This document shows positions 17,382 through 31,200 of a stretch of DNA of 64,000 nucleotides, in pieces. Each line of letters begins with the position of its first letter. The first letter of the stretch is position 1. Origin of the DNA: Tenacibaculum discolor (GTDB lineage: Bacteria; Bacteroidota; Bacteroidia; Flavobacteriales; Flavobacteriaceae); NCBI RefSeq assembly GCF_003664185.1, contig NZ_RCCS01000008.1:186001-250000 (forward strand). The letters are read 5' to 3'. Position numbers and translations under genes: made by a program. The notes beneath the pieces are model-generated. The model saw nothing but the letters and a program-made list of their open reading frames with translations. It was not told the DNA's origin and searched no databases.

Positions 17382-18215
17382 TTAATTCTTTCTTCTTCTT
17401 CCAAACTTGGATTTAAAATCTGCTTTTTTCTTTGGTTGAGTAGTTTTTTGAGGAGAAGTTTTTTGAGTCTTTTTCTCTGCTCCTTCATATGTTTTTGATG
17501 AGCCTGCTACTAGTTTATTAATTTCATCCATTTCTTTAGATGATAATTCACGCCACTCTCCTACCTTTAAGTTTCCTAAAGTTACATTCATAATACGTGT
17601 GCGCTTTAGTTTTTTTACTTCGTATCCTAAGTATTCACACATACGTCTTATTTGACGGTTTAAGCCTTGTACTAAAGTTATTTTAAATACATTATCATTT
17701 ACACGCTCTACTTTACATTTCTTTGTTACGGTTCCTAAAATTGGTATTCCGTTACTCATTCTCTTTATAAAGCGTTCATTGATTGGCTTATTAACTGTAA
17801 CTATGTATTCTTTCTCGTGGTTATTTCCTGCGCGTAGAATTTTGTTTACGATATCTCCATCATTGGTTAAAAATATTAATCCTTCTGATGGTTTATCTAA
17901 TCGACCAATAGGAAACAGTCGTTGTGGGTGTCCTACAAACTTTACTATGTTTTTACGCTCTTTACTATCTGTAGTACAAACAATACCTACTGGTTTGTTT
18001 AACGCTATATATATAGTTTTTGGTTTTGCTTTTAACGGTTTTCCATCAATTTTTACCACATCTCCTTCATTAACTCTATTTCCTAACTGGGTAGGTTTTC
18101 CGTTTATGGTTACTCTTCCTTCTGTAATAAAGCGTTCTGCTTCACGACGTGAACAAATACCTGTACTACTTATAAACTTATTAAGATTTATTGATGTGTC
18201 ATTATTTTTTTCCAT
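17382..18215 (-). CDS. 23S rRNA pseudouridine synthase, RluF/RluB type (RsuA family)
   Basis: A 277-residue cytoplasmic RNA-modifying enzyme. An S4 RNA-binding domain covers about residues 8-65 ([25 protein letters not shown]), followed by the RsuA-family catalytic domain with [17 protein letters not shown] at about 103-119, whose Asp is the catalytic residue. [23 protein letters not shown] at about 178-200 is a second signature. The layout fits RluF (U2604) best, but RluB (U2605) cannot be ruled out. The last 45 residues are a basic, Lys/Thr-rich tail. The start is at 18215; an in-frame ATG at 18263 lies within the terminator of the sprF gene and is rejected. Confidence 0.85.
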   Translation of the reverse strand: MEKNNDTSINLNKFISSTGICSRREAERFITEGRVTINGKPTQLGNRVNEGDVVKIDGKPLKAKPKTIYIALNKPVGIVCTTDSKERKNIVKFVGHPQRLFPIGRLDKPSEGLIFLTNDGDIVNKILRAGNNHEKEYIVTVNKPINERFIKRMSNGIPILGTVTKKCKVERVNDNVFKITLVQGLNRQIRRMCEYLGYEVKKLKRTRIMNVTLGNLKVGEWRELSSKEMDEINKLVAGSSKTYEGAEKKTQKTSPQKTTQPKKKADFKSKFGRRRKN

Positions 18216-18234
18216 TAGTACAAAGAAAAAGAAA

Positions 18235-18258
18235 ATCCTCAAGCTAACACTTGAGGAT
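18235..18258 (-). terminator. terminator of the sprCDBF operon
   Basis: The arms ATCCTCAAG and CTTGAGGAT (9 bp) enclose a 6-nt loop. Leftward the hairpin is followed by a T-rich stretch. It lies between the sprF stop and the next gene. Confidence 0.85.
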
Positions 18259-18282
18259 TTCATAATTTATATGTTTTTCTTA

Positions 18283-19230
18283 TTAAAACATAATCATTTT
18301 TTGTGTACAACGTGCTAAACTTGGTCTTCTTTCATAGTCAAACCCAAGTGTTATCATATGTGTACCATAGTTATATTCTTGTGTCTTATTCATGTTAATA
18401 CTAAATCCGTACGACAAGTATAGGTTGTTCTTTTTTAAACCAAATAATGGTGCAATAGCGTTTGGTTGAAAAAACTGATCGTTTAAGAATGTATAACTTA
18501 CCCCAGCCCAAACATATCCGTCTCTAATTCCTTTTCTGGCTTTAACGTTCATATCTGTTCTAGATCGTTTATCTGCTTCTCTATACTCTACTAACATTGA
18601 AGGCTCTAATTCAAAATTTCTACTTAACCTTGTAAAAGTATAAGAAGTAAAAACTGTATACTTTCTTAATACTTCTGGTTCACCAGTTTGAAAATCTTCA
18701 ATTTCCTTATTTAGAATATTTACCGCGTTAAGACTTATACTAAATCGTTCGTAACGATATAATAGACCTACATCAAAATTTGAGTTATTTAATGTTCTAT
18801 TTGGTACTACTTGTCCTGAATTATTCTCAGAAGTATCAATACCAAATTGAATAAAACTATAACTTAAAGCGAATGATAAGAAACTATCGTGAAAGTCACT
18901 TAATGTTAAGTGACTTGCAAACGATAATTTAGCTCCTTTGTGAGTTGTATATCCATTTTTATCATTAAATAAAGTAATACCACCACCAAAAGTGTCTGCT
19001 ATACGAGCTTCAACTGTTAACGATTGCGTGTCTGGTGCATCTTTAACTCCAATCCACTGGCTTACTCCATTCAATCTAACCTGTAATCCAGTACCAATAC
19101 CTGCATAAGTTGGAGATATTAAAAACGGGTTATCAGCTAAATGACTCACATATTGTGGTAATTCTACTTCTTGTGCAGTAACTTTTACACTACTTAATAC
19201 TACACATAAAATTAATATTATTTTTCTCAT
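18283..19230 (-). CDS. sprF: PorP/SprF family outer membrane protein of type IX secretion
   Basis: A 315-residue protein with a signal peptide (IILILCVVLSSVKVTAQ) and alternating beta strands ending in an outer-membrane barrel. The opening LPQYVSHLADNPFLISPTYAGI is typical of the PorP/SprF family, whose members attach or export T9SS substrates with type B C-terminal domains. In Flavobacterium johnsoniae the gene after sprB is sprF and is needed to put SprB on the surface; here it also follows sprB directly, with an 8-bp gap. A perfect 24-bp palindrome lies inside the coding sequence (18893-18916). It is the last gene of the operon, before a strong terminator. Confidence 0.9.
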   Translation of the reverse strand: MRKIILILCVVLSSVKVTAQEVELPQYVSHLADNPFLISPTYAGIGTGLQVRLNGVSQWIGVKDAPDTQSLTVEARIADTFGGGITLFNDKNGYTTHKGAKLSFASHLTLSDFHDSFLSFALSYSFIQFGIDTSENNSGQVVPNRTLNNSNFDVGLLYRYERFSISLNAVNILNKEIEDFQTGEPEVLRKYTVFTSYTFTRLSRNFELEPSMLVEYREADKRSRTDMNVKARKGIRDGYVWAGVSYTFLNDQFFQPNAIAPLFGLKKNNLYLSYGFSINMNKTQEYNYGTHMITLGFDYERRPSLARCTQKMIMF

Positions 19231-19238
19231 TTCTGTTA

Positions 19239-22200
19239 TTATCTATATAGTGTAAAGTGTCCCATTATTTTCTTCTCTTGACCAGATAACTCTTTAAAGT
19301 AAATTGTATACCAATAATCTCCAGATGGTAGTGGTGTACCTTCGTAAGTACCATCCCATCCTTCTACAGTACCTTTAAAGTCTGCAATATTACGTGCATA
19401 TCTATCATAAATATATACTTTGATATCATGATAATCTTCTACTTCACGAGGATACCAGTAATCATTTATTCCATCTCCATCTGGTGTAAATAAGTTTGGA
19501 ACAAAAATAGAAATATACTCTCCTCTAACAGTTAAGGTAACCTCACAACCTCTAGCATCTCTTACCGTAATGGTATAATCTTTTGTTTGTAAGATTAAGA
19601 ACTCATTATCTGGTCCAAAATCACCTCCATCTACACTGTATTCATATGGCGGTAAACCAAAGTCAGCATTTGCTATTAATGTATTCTTAACTGAATCATC
19701 AATTTCTAAGGTTAATGGTTGATAATCCACTATATCTATTGGACTACTAGTAGAACTTTGAGAACAAGAACTTATTGTGTGGGTAGCTGTAACATAATAA
19801 CCTGATCCTGCTGGTACATCAATAAATTCTCCTGTAGTATTTGTAGCTATTAGTGTATTTGCACCGTCATATAATGTATATGACATGTTATTTCTGTAAG
19901 CTTCGTCTACTATTGCTAAGATAATATTACCTGTTGGACAAGTATATTCAAAATCTACTGTTAATTGTATATCTACTGGTTCACCTGTAGTTACTCTTAT
20001 AGGATCTACTACGTTACATCCTGCTTCATCTCTAACTGTGATAAAGTACGATGTACCTCCTTGAATGTTTTCATTTGCTCCTAATACTATTGAGTTTGTA
20101 GTGTACTGAGTTGGTAACTCAACATTATTAATACTTACATAATAAGGTTGTGTACCTCCTTGTACATTTAACTCAATTGTTGGTGTAGGATCATCAATAC
20201 ACACTTGTTCAGTAACTCCTACTAATGTTGCTGTAAATTCATCTGGTTGTGTTACTTCAACTCTTATAGGGTCTAAATAACATCCTACAACGTCTTTTAC
20301 AGTAATCCAATACACACCTGCTCTTAAGTTTTCAAATACATTGTTTTTTACAAACTTAGTTTCAGGGAAGTCAGGACTACTTGGATCTGAAGCAATGTTG
20401 AACTCGTAATCATTGTTACCTCCTTCTGCATTAACTGTAATAGTACCATCGTTACCTCCAAAACATGTAACTGGTGTTGATGTTACTGTAGCTGCTAATA
20501 TCTCTGGTTCAGTAATTGTGTGTTCTCCTGTTATAGCATAACACTCTACACCAAATCTATTCGTACTTCTTACATTTATTTTATAAGTACCAACATTTAA
20601 ATCACTAAAGATATTTGACGTTTGCCAACTGCTTAAAGGTGCATCGTTTCCATCTAATAATTGGTATTCATAGTTTGCGAAACCTCCTTGTACATTAGCA
20701 GATAATACTGCGTTACTATCTCCATTACAGGTAATAAATGCTGAATCTATGTTTAATGTCGCTACTAAAGGCTCATAAGCTCCAACTGTTACTGTTGCTG
20801 GTTCAGAAACACATAACTCACTATCTCTAACATAGAATTGGTGTACTCCTGCATCTACATTAAATGTATTTGTGTTTCCAAAGGTTATTCCGTCCATACT
20901 ATACATATAAGGACCTGTACCTCCTGCTCCTGTAACTTCTATAACTCCCTGAGGATCATTACATGTAATATCTACTGTAATTTCTGCTGAAGCAACTACT
21001 TCGATAGGATCTATGATATCTACTGGGCCTAAAAGACCATCACAAGAATATCCATCTGCTACTTTTACTGAATATCCAACTCCTGCTGGTAAATTTGTAA
21101 AGATAGGTGATGACTGACTTGCACTTTCTGTTCCATCAGGATATACTAACACATAACTATATGTTATACTAGGATCTTGTGTTTGACCTCCAGCTATATT
21201 AGTTACTTCAATAGTTGCTGTATATTCTCCTTCACAAAGGTTTGGCGTGACATTTAAGTTTCCTGTAATCGTTGTTCCTGGTATTAATGTAAAGGTTGTT
21301 GTCTCTGTACATCCATTAACATCTCTAACAGTTGCTGTATAATCTCCTGCTGTTAAACCAGTAATAATTGCATTGTTATCAAATGATTGAATTGTTGAAC
21401 CTGAAGTGTTGTTTACCAATTCATACTGGTAAGCTCCCCAACCTCCATTAGCTGTTAACTTAACTCCTCCTGAGTTTGGTGGTGTACACTTTAAGTAGGT
21501 TAAATCACTTGCTAATGTTAAATCGTTATCTGGTTGAGTAATCTCAAAGTTTACTGTTTGAGATGTACAGAATGGCGTATTTGGCATTGTAACCTGTACA
21601 TAATACTCTCCTGGAGCTATACCTGAAATGGTAGTAGGTGTTCCTCCTGTTCCATTTCCTGTAATACCTGTTGATGTTCCTCCAATAGTAAACACTTCAT
21701 AATTGTATACATCAGTATAAGGTGTAGCAGGACTAAAGTATATATCTACACTTCCTGTACCTCCAAAACATGCTCTTTCAATATTTGTTAAGAATATATC
21801 GAAAGAAGGAGTCTCTTGTACTGTATGATATGCTTCTAAAATACAGCCTGTTGCTGGATTTAAAATAGCTATTGTATAACTATCAGTTGCCAATCCTGTA
21901 AACACAGCTACATCAGTTGCTGTTGCAGGTATTACTGTTGTTGTGTACCCTGTATTAGTTCCTGTAATTGTATACTCTACATTCGCTATATCTGGATTTA
22001 CTTTAACAGTAATATCTTCTCCTGTACTACAATCAATAGCTTTTGTTACTGTAATTGTAGCATTAGTCATTGATGTAAACGGATCGATAGTAACTACTCG
22101 AGACACAAAACAATCTGTGTTTTCATCATATACTTTTACAGTATAATCTCCTCCTGCTAAGTCAGTTGATATATAAGTAAAGTTACTATCATCTTGTAAT

Positions 22201-25200
22201 ACATTACCCGTTGCATCTTCAAAAACAACTCGTACATAGTTTCCTGTACCTCCTGTAATCGCTCCTTTATCTACTACTATTTTTGCAGTATTAACTGTAT
22301 TACCTGTTGTACATGCAAACTGTGTTACTGTAATAGCGTTTGAGATATCGATCTCATCATTGTCATTAATTGATACGTCAATAGACGTTGTACAACCGTT
22401 AGTTCCTGTTGCTGTAATCGTATAAACCGCTTCTGCTAAGTTCTCATATGTTTGATTTGTAGGATTAAATGTAGCACCTGCAGCTGCTCCTGCTGGTACA
22501 GAAGTAATTGAATAGGTTAATGGTATAATTCCATTATCCGTAGCATTCATTTGAATTACTCCTGTTGCACTCCCAAAACAGATATCATTTACCGTAGCAA
22601 CCGCTGTAAATACAGGTGTTATTTCTGGTTGAATTACGATATCTTTCGATACATCACAAGCTGGTGTTGCATCTAAATCGCGTACCGTAACTGTATAAGT
22701 TTGCGGAGTGTCATTCGCACTAGGAATTGTAACCGTAAACGGATCACTTGTTACTACAACATTCGTCATCAACGATCCATCCACAGAACCTGAAACATCA
22801 TACGTGTAATTGCTCGTTCCTGAAGTCCAATTCACTAAATCAACTGTTACAATTCCGTCTGGTAATAATGAACAATCTACTTTTTTAGTTTCTACTAATG
22901 AAAAGTTTACATCTGGATTAATTGTAACATCTGTTGGTGTACCTGCATCACATCCGTTTGAGTCTACCACATTTACAGTATACGTATCTGCTGGTAAATT
23001 ACTAAAGGTATGAGTAGTAGCCGTTAAAATTTGAGTTTCTACAACACCTCCTGCATTTGATAAAGTATAGGTATAAGTTCCTGTACCTCCTGCTGCTGTT
23101 ACCTCAATACTACCTCCTACAGATGTATCACATGCATTATCATTATGAGTTACATTGAATATTACTGGTGCTGGATTAGCTACGCTTACTGTTGTAGAAC
23201 GTGAACATCCATTTCCGTCTCTTACGCGAACTCTATAATCTCCTGAAGGAATTCCTTCAAACACATTATCACTACTATATGTAAACCCTCCATAAGCTAC
23301 ATTAGGAGTAGATTGCAGTTCTAATTGATACTCATAATTACCCCAACCACCTGATGCTGTTCCTGTAATAGTAGCATCTGAATTGTTAGTACAACTTACT
23401 AATGGATCGACTACAGCAGAAACTAATAATGAATTTTCTGGTTGATAAATAGTAAAATTAGGAGTTCTTGCCTGACAATTAGGTGTATTTGTCATCGTAA
23501 CAATTACATAATATGTACGAGAAGTACCTGGATTTGCATCTAAATTAGCAATTGGAGATGCTCCTGTTTGACCAGTTACTGTTCTATAAATTGAATCATC
23601 ACTAGCATCATATACTACATAATCATATTGTCCAGTATACGGTGTAGACGAACTAAATTCCATAAGTACACTACCATCATCATTTTCTCTACAACTTTCA
23701 TTTTGAACATCTGTAATTAATAAGTCAAATACTGGTTCATTATTAACTGTGTAATATGTTACTAACTCACATCCTGTTGTTGGGTTCTCTATCGTTATTT
23801 CATAATCTCCTGTTGGTAGATTATCAAAATCACCAGTGGTATTGGTTACTGGTCCGTATCCATTACTTGTTCCTTCAATAGTAATGTTAGCTACTACCGG
23901 TGTTGTAGATGTGTATGTTACTGTAATATCTTCTCCTGTTGAACAAGTTATTGCATTATCTAACGTAACTACAGGATTACTTAATTCATTAAATGGTTGA
24001 ATTGTTGCTGAAGTTGTTCCTGAACATCCTTGATCATCATAAACTGTAATATCTACTGTTCCTCCTGAAGTATTAGTTGTTGTAAATATAAAGTTACTTG
24101 AATCTAATATCTCTACTGACCCTGAATTTGGAGTGTACGTAAAAACAACTCGTGTATAAGTACCAGAACCTCCAGCTGTACCTGATGGCAACTCTACACT
24201 TGCAACGTTAACAGTATTACCTGTTGTACATGCAAATTCTGTAACATTTGGTGTACTTGGTGCTACTGGTGCATATTCAGTTACTACAATTCCAGTAATT
24301 GTTGTTGTACATCCGTTTGTTCCTGTACCTGTAATATCATACGTTCCTGGTGGTAAATCTGTAAATGTACTATCTCCGTCATAAGTTCCTGCTATAGGAC
24401 TAATAGTATAGGTTATTGGTAAAATTCCATTATCTATAGCTGTTAATGTTATAATACCCGAATTATCTCCTGAACATAAACTTGCTGTTACTTCTGGGGT
24501 AAAGTCTGGTCTTATTTCTGGTTGAATTTCAATAGTTCTTGAAACATCACATATTGGTGTTGCATCTAAATCGCGTACCGTAACTGTATAAGTTTGCGGA
24601 GTGTTATTCGCACTAGGAATTGTAACCGTAAACGGATCACTTGTTACTACAACATTCGTCATCAACGATCCATCTACAGAACCTGAAACATCATACGTGT
24701 AATTGCTCGTTCCTGAAGTCCAATTTACTAAGTCTACAGTTACTTCTCCATCAGGAGATGCAGAACAATCTACTTTTTTAGTTTCTACTAATAAGAAGTT
24801 CACATCTGGATTAATTGTAACATTTGTTGGTGTTCCTGCATCACATCCGTTTGAATCTACAACATTTACTGTATAAATATCTGCTGGTAAATTCGTAAAT
24901 GTATAGGTTGTTGCTGTTAAAATTTGTGTTTCAACAACTCCACCTGCATTTGATAAAGTATAGGTATAAGTTCCTGTACCTTCTGCTGCAGTTACCTCAA
25001 TGCTTCCTCCTACTGAAGTATCACATACATTGTCAATATGATTAACTGTAAATGTTACTAGTGTTGGGTTTGCAACGATAATCTGACTACTTGCTTCACA
25101 ATACGTTCCTGCTACTCCATCTTTATCTCTTACTACAACTGTATAATCTCCAGCAGGCAAGCCTGTAAAAATATTGTTAGAGCTATATGTGTTTCCTGCA

Positions 25201-28200
25201 TAAGCGACTCCTGGGTTTGAAGTCTCCTCTAATTGGTATACATAAGTACCCCAACCTCCTGTTGCTGTTGCTGTAATGGTAGCATCTGAACCATTATTAC
25301 AACTTACTACTGGGTTTACAACTCCTGATACCGATAATGGATTAATTGGTTCTGAAATTGTAAAGTTTGCACTTTGTGCCTCACAGAATGGAGAATTAGC
25401 TCCCATGTCTATTCTTATATAGTAAGTACCAGCTGATAATCCTGTAATTGTTGTTGGAGTACCTCCTGTACCTGCACCTGTAACTGATGTTGCTGTTCCT
25501 GTTGAAGTATACACCGTATAGGTATAACCACTAGTGTATGGTGTACTTGGACTAAAGCTTAAAACAGCACTCCCATTACTATCTCCTTGACAATCTACAT
25601 CTTCTATATCTGTTATAATAATATCAAAGGTAGGCTCATCATCAACAGTGTAGTATGTTACTAACTCACATCCTGTTGTTGGGTTCTCTATCGTTATTTC
25701 ATAATCTCCTGTTGGTAGATTATCAAAATCACCAGTGGTATTGGTTACTGGTCCGTATCCATTACTTGTTCCTTCAATAGTAATGTTAGCTACTACCGGT
25801 GTTGTAGATGTGTATGTTACTGTAATATCTTCTCCTATTGAACAAGTTATTGCATTATCTAACGTAACTACAGGATTACTTAATTCATTAAATGGTTGAA
25901 TTGTTGCTGAAGTTGTTCCTGAACATCCTTGATCATCATAAACTGTAATATCTACTGTTCCTCCTGAAGTATTAGTTGTTGTAAATATAAAGTTACTTGA
26001 ATCTAATATCTCTACTGACCCTGAATTTGGAGTGTACGTAAAAACAACTCGTGTATAAGTACCTGAACCTCCAGCTGTACCTGATGGCAACTCTACACTT
26101 GCAACGTTAACAGTATTACCTGTTGTACAAGCAAACTCTGTTACTATTGGTGTTGATGGAGCTACTGCTATATATTCAGTTATTACAATATCGGTAACTG
26201 TTGTTGTACATCCATTAGCTGCCGTACCTGTAATACTATACGTATTTGGAGGTAAGTTAGTAAACGTACTATCGCCATCGTATGTACCAGCTACAGGACT
26301 AATTGTATAAGTTACTGGTAAAATACCATTGTCAACTGCCGTTAAAGTAATAGTTCCTGAATTATCTCCTGAACATAAACTATTTTCTGCTACATAGGTA
26401 AAACTAGGTTCAACAGGATCTTGAACAGTAATTGCTTTCATTTCTGAACAACCAGAGTTTACATCAGTAACAGTTACATTATGTACTCCTGGGGCAAGTG
26501 AAACTACAGTAGTTGAAGTTGCAGGTGAGGTTATTGTTCCTATTTCTCCAGTATCAAATGAATAATTATAATTTCCTCCAGCACCTGAAGTTACATTTAT
26601 CTCTACCTCTCCATCATTACCTGGTATACAAGTAGCATTTTGAGTTACAGTTAAGTTAAAATCTATGTCAGGATTTACAATTATTCCATTTGAAGTATCT
26701 GTACACCCATTAGCATCTCTAACTACAACGTCATAACTTCCTGGAGTTAATCCTTGAGCTACATATGAAGTATTTGTTGTTGGTGATGTAAATGTTGTAC
26801 CTCCGTCAATTGAATAACTATAAGGGGCCGTACCATTATTTACATTAATTGTTATTGTTTTATTTACATCACAGCTTGCTGGAATTGCAGAAACAATATT
26901 TGGTGAAGGGCTTAGAGTTAAAGCCACTGTACCTAAACTTACTGGACCACAACCATTTGTATCTTGAGCAAAAGCTTCAACTGTGACTGGTGAACCAGTT
27001 ACAGTACCTGCTGCAACAGTTATTGTATTCCCAGATAAAACTCCTGTTCCATTTGTTACATTAAAAGTGTAAGTATATCCAGGGAAACCTCCTACTACAT
27101 TTTCAATTCTTACTAAACCATCTACACTACATGTAATATCTCTTACTTTGGTTACTTGACCTGAGATTTCTGTTCCTTCTATAATCTCTACATCTTGAGC
27201 TCCAAACTCACAAACTACACCTCCAGTGTTTGACAAAACAATATAATATGTACCTGGAGCTAAACCAGTTACAACAATATCTGCAAAACCACTCTGAGCA
27301 ATATTAGTATAACCTGCTACTGCTACTCCTTCATTGTTTGCGTCTCTTTGATATAATGTCCAAGTAAAGTCATTCGATAAATCTCCACTAGTATTATCTA
27401 TTGAAAATGTTATTTGACCTGAATTGGCACCAAAACACGCTTGGTTATTTATAGTACTAGTAATAGGCACAGTAGGTGTAAAATCATCATAAATATTTTC
27501 ATTATTTTCTTTTACACAACCAGTAGCATCTCTTACATAAAACTTATAGTCTACTCCTGGTGTTAAGCCAGTATAAGTTCTGGTTCTATCTGGGTCACCT
27601 AAAGTTCCATTATAGGCAGCATCAGCTGGTTGCCAACCTGTCGGAGAATTAATTGCAAACTCAAAAGGTCCCGTTCCATCAACAGCTTCAACAGTAACTG
27701 TTAACCCTACTGAACAGTTTCCTGGAGTTATGATTGGATTTACAATTAAACCAGTAACATTAAACGGTATTTCATATGGACCATATGCTTCTAAACATAA
27801 GGGCGTTCCTGTTCCATTTTCAACAATTTGTAGTACAGGGTGTACCACATCTCCTGAGTTTAATCCACGTATTTGTCCATTAGTAGTTGTAAAATCTACC
27901 CATGTTACTCCATTATCTAAACTATATTGTAATGTATTAGGTAAATAGTCATTAGGATCAATATTAATAAAGTTAAATCCTGTTTGTGCTGGATCTACCA
28001 CACACCCTGGTGGTAATACAGGGTCAATATCCATCACTATGGCTGTAGGATCTACTAATTCTACAGTTTCAGAATCATCACAACCTAAAGCATCTTCAAT
28101 TAATATTGTATAATCTTCAGGAGCTAAATTGTCAAAACTAATACTAGAACCTACAAAATTATTAATTGTATTTATAACTCCTCCACTATCAGAAATTGTT

Positions 28201-31200
28201 ATTGTATATGGAGCTTCTCCTGTGTTCGCTACAATAGTAACATCAATACTACCTGTATCTCCATTACAAGTAGGTTGATTATCTGTTGCGGTTATTTCTA
28301 ATGGAGCTACTGAATCTATTATTATATCTTGAACAACATATTCACAACCTACATCATCTCTTACATATACATCATACGTACCTGCTGCTAAACCTGTAAC
28401 AGGATTTGTTGCAGCATAAGTTCCTGCTGATGAACCATCAGTTACGACTGAGAATTCATACCCTCCTGATCCTCCTGTAGGGTTTACTAAAATTTCTCCA
28501 GTAGGGGTACAGCTTGCATTCGTTGGTGTAGCAGTAGCTATTAGTTGTGGGTTAATTGTTACTGGCGTATTTTCTGTACATCCTCTACCATCTTGTACAT
28601 ATACTGTATAATTTCCGTCAGATAAACCTGAGAAAGTATATGTATTTGAAGATGCTGGTGTTGGTGTTTGCCATGTGGTTCCGTCTAAACTAAAAACATA
28701 ATCACCATTACCTGCATTAACTGTTACAACTATTTGTCCGTCAGTTCCATCATAACATTGAGGTTCAGCTGTAAATGTAATTGTTTCAATAGCATCTACT
28801 GTCACTGAAACTGGAGCAGATGTACATCCTAATCTATCTGTTGCTATTACGGTATAAGTACCTGCTGCGACATCTGTAAATGGACTTGTAGTTGACACTG
28901 AAGTATTTGTTGAATCAAATAATTCATAGGTATATGGTCCTCCATTCCCATTACTCGCTGTTGGGGTTATTGTTGCCCCTGTTGCTGGATTACACGTTAC
29001 TTCTTTTGTTACAGGTGCTGTTACTGTAATCGCTGTTGGATCTGATAACGTAACACTTGCTAACGGTACATCACATCCTGAAGCCACTCCTGTTGGGCGT
29101 ATTTGAATATTATGTGTTCCTGCTGAAAATCCTGGTATTGCAAATGGATTTGCTCCTGAATTTACCCAAGTAGCTCCTCCATCTATTGAATAATCAAAAG
29201 AAGCTGGGGCTCCTGATGGGAACGAAGCTTCAACTGTAATTGTTCCATCTGAGTCTCCAATACATGTTGGGTTCGTTTGTCCTATAACTGCAGCCGTAAA
29301 TTCTTGACTTGGCTCTACATTTACTGTAATATCTGTTGTACAACTACTTCCATAACCTACAGATATTGTATGAGCTCCTACAGATACATTATTAAATACA
29401 TTATTCCCTGTTTGTGGTGTTCCTCCATCTAATGTATATGTATAAGTCGCATCTAATGGTGTTATTGTTATATTCCCTGTTCCATCACAATTATATGCTA
29501 CAGAGCTACTTAATACTGGCTCTGTTGGTAAATCTAAAATAGTTGCTTGATTTAAATCTAAAATACATCCATTGGCATCTACCACTCTAGTATCATATGT
29601 ACCAGGTGACAAGTTTGTTACTGTTGTACTTCCTGCTTGTGTATAGTTAGTATCTGTCGTTAACTTATAGAAGTATAGATAATTTGGTGTTCCTCCTGTT
29701 GGAGCTGTAAAAGTAATGGTTCCTAAAACAGTTCCTGAAGGACTACACATTAAATCTGTTGATGATACACTTCCTCCTGTTAATGCTGATGGTACTGTAA
29801 TAGTCTCTGTTGATGCTGCTGATGTACAGCCATTAGCATCTGTTACAGTTACTTGATAAGTTCCATCGCCTAAACCTGTAAAGGTGTAATTTACATCTGT
29901 TAATGGTCCTTGTGCTGGTGGTGCTCCTGGTCCTGTTACTGTTACTGTATATGGTGCAGTACCACTGGCTACAGTTACATTAATTGTTCCTGTATCTGTA
30001 CTACAGTCAGGTTGTACTGCTGATGTTGTAAGTGTTGGATCTGCTATTTGATTTACTGTTACTGTAGTCATAAACTCACAGTAATTAGCTCCTCCATTCT
30101 TATCTCTTACATATACAGTATATGTACCTGAAGGTACATTTACTGGACTTGTTGTTGTCGTTATTGGTGCAATAGCACTTGATGTCTCTTCTATATAATA
30201 TTGATAAGTTCCATCACCTCCACTTGGGGTAATTACGATTTGACCATCATTACATGTTGCACTTACTGTAGTAACTGTTGCTGTTACCTGTGGAAGAATT
30301 GTTGCTGATTGTGTATCACTACATCCTTTACCATCTTGTACAGTTATATCATACGTACCATCGGTTAAGCCTGTAAATGTATATTCTGTTGGCGTTGCCG
30401 CATTAGGTGTTTGCCATGTAGTACCGTTATCTAAACTAAACTGGTAATCATCATTACCTGAAGTTACATTAATCGTTAATGTACCATTAGATCCATCGTA
30501 ACAAACTACTGGTGTTACCGTAAAAGTAACTATTGTTACTGGGTTTACTGTCACTGAAACTGGAGCAGATGTACATCCTAGCCTATCTGTTGCTACCACA
30601 GTATAAGTTCCTGCTGCGACATCTGTAAATGGACTTGTAGTTGACACTGAAGTATTTGTTGAATCAAATAATTCATAGGTATATGGTCCTCCATTCCCAT
30701 TACTCGCTGTTGGGGTTATTGTTGCCCCTGTTGCTGGATTACACGTTACTTCTTTTGTTACAGGTGCTATTACTGTAATCGCTGTTGGATCTGATAACGT
30801 AACACTTGCTAACGGTACATCACATCCTGAAGCCACTCCTGTTGGGCGTATTTGAATATTATGTGTTCCTGCTGAAAATCCTGGTATTGCAAATGGATTT
30901 GCTCCTGAATTTACCCAAGTAGCTCCTCCATCTATTGAATAATCAAAAGAAGCTGGGGCTCCTGATGGGAAAGAAGCTTCAACTGTAATTGTTCCGTCTG
31001 AGTCTCCAATACATGTTGGGTTCGTTTGTCCTATAACTGCAGCCGTAAATTCTTGACTTGGCTCTACATTTACTGTAATATCTGTTGTACAACTACTTCC
31101 ATAACCTACAGATATTGTATGAGCTCCTACAGATACATTATTAAATACATTATTCCCTGTTTGTGGTGTTCCTCCATCTAATGTATATGTATAAGTCGCA

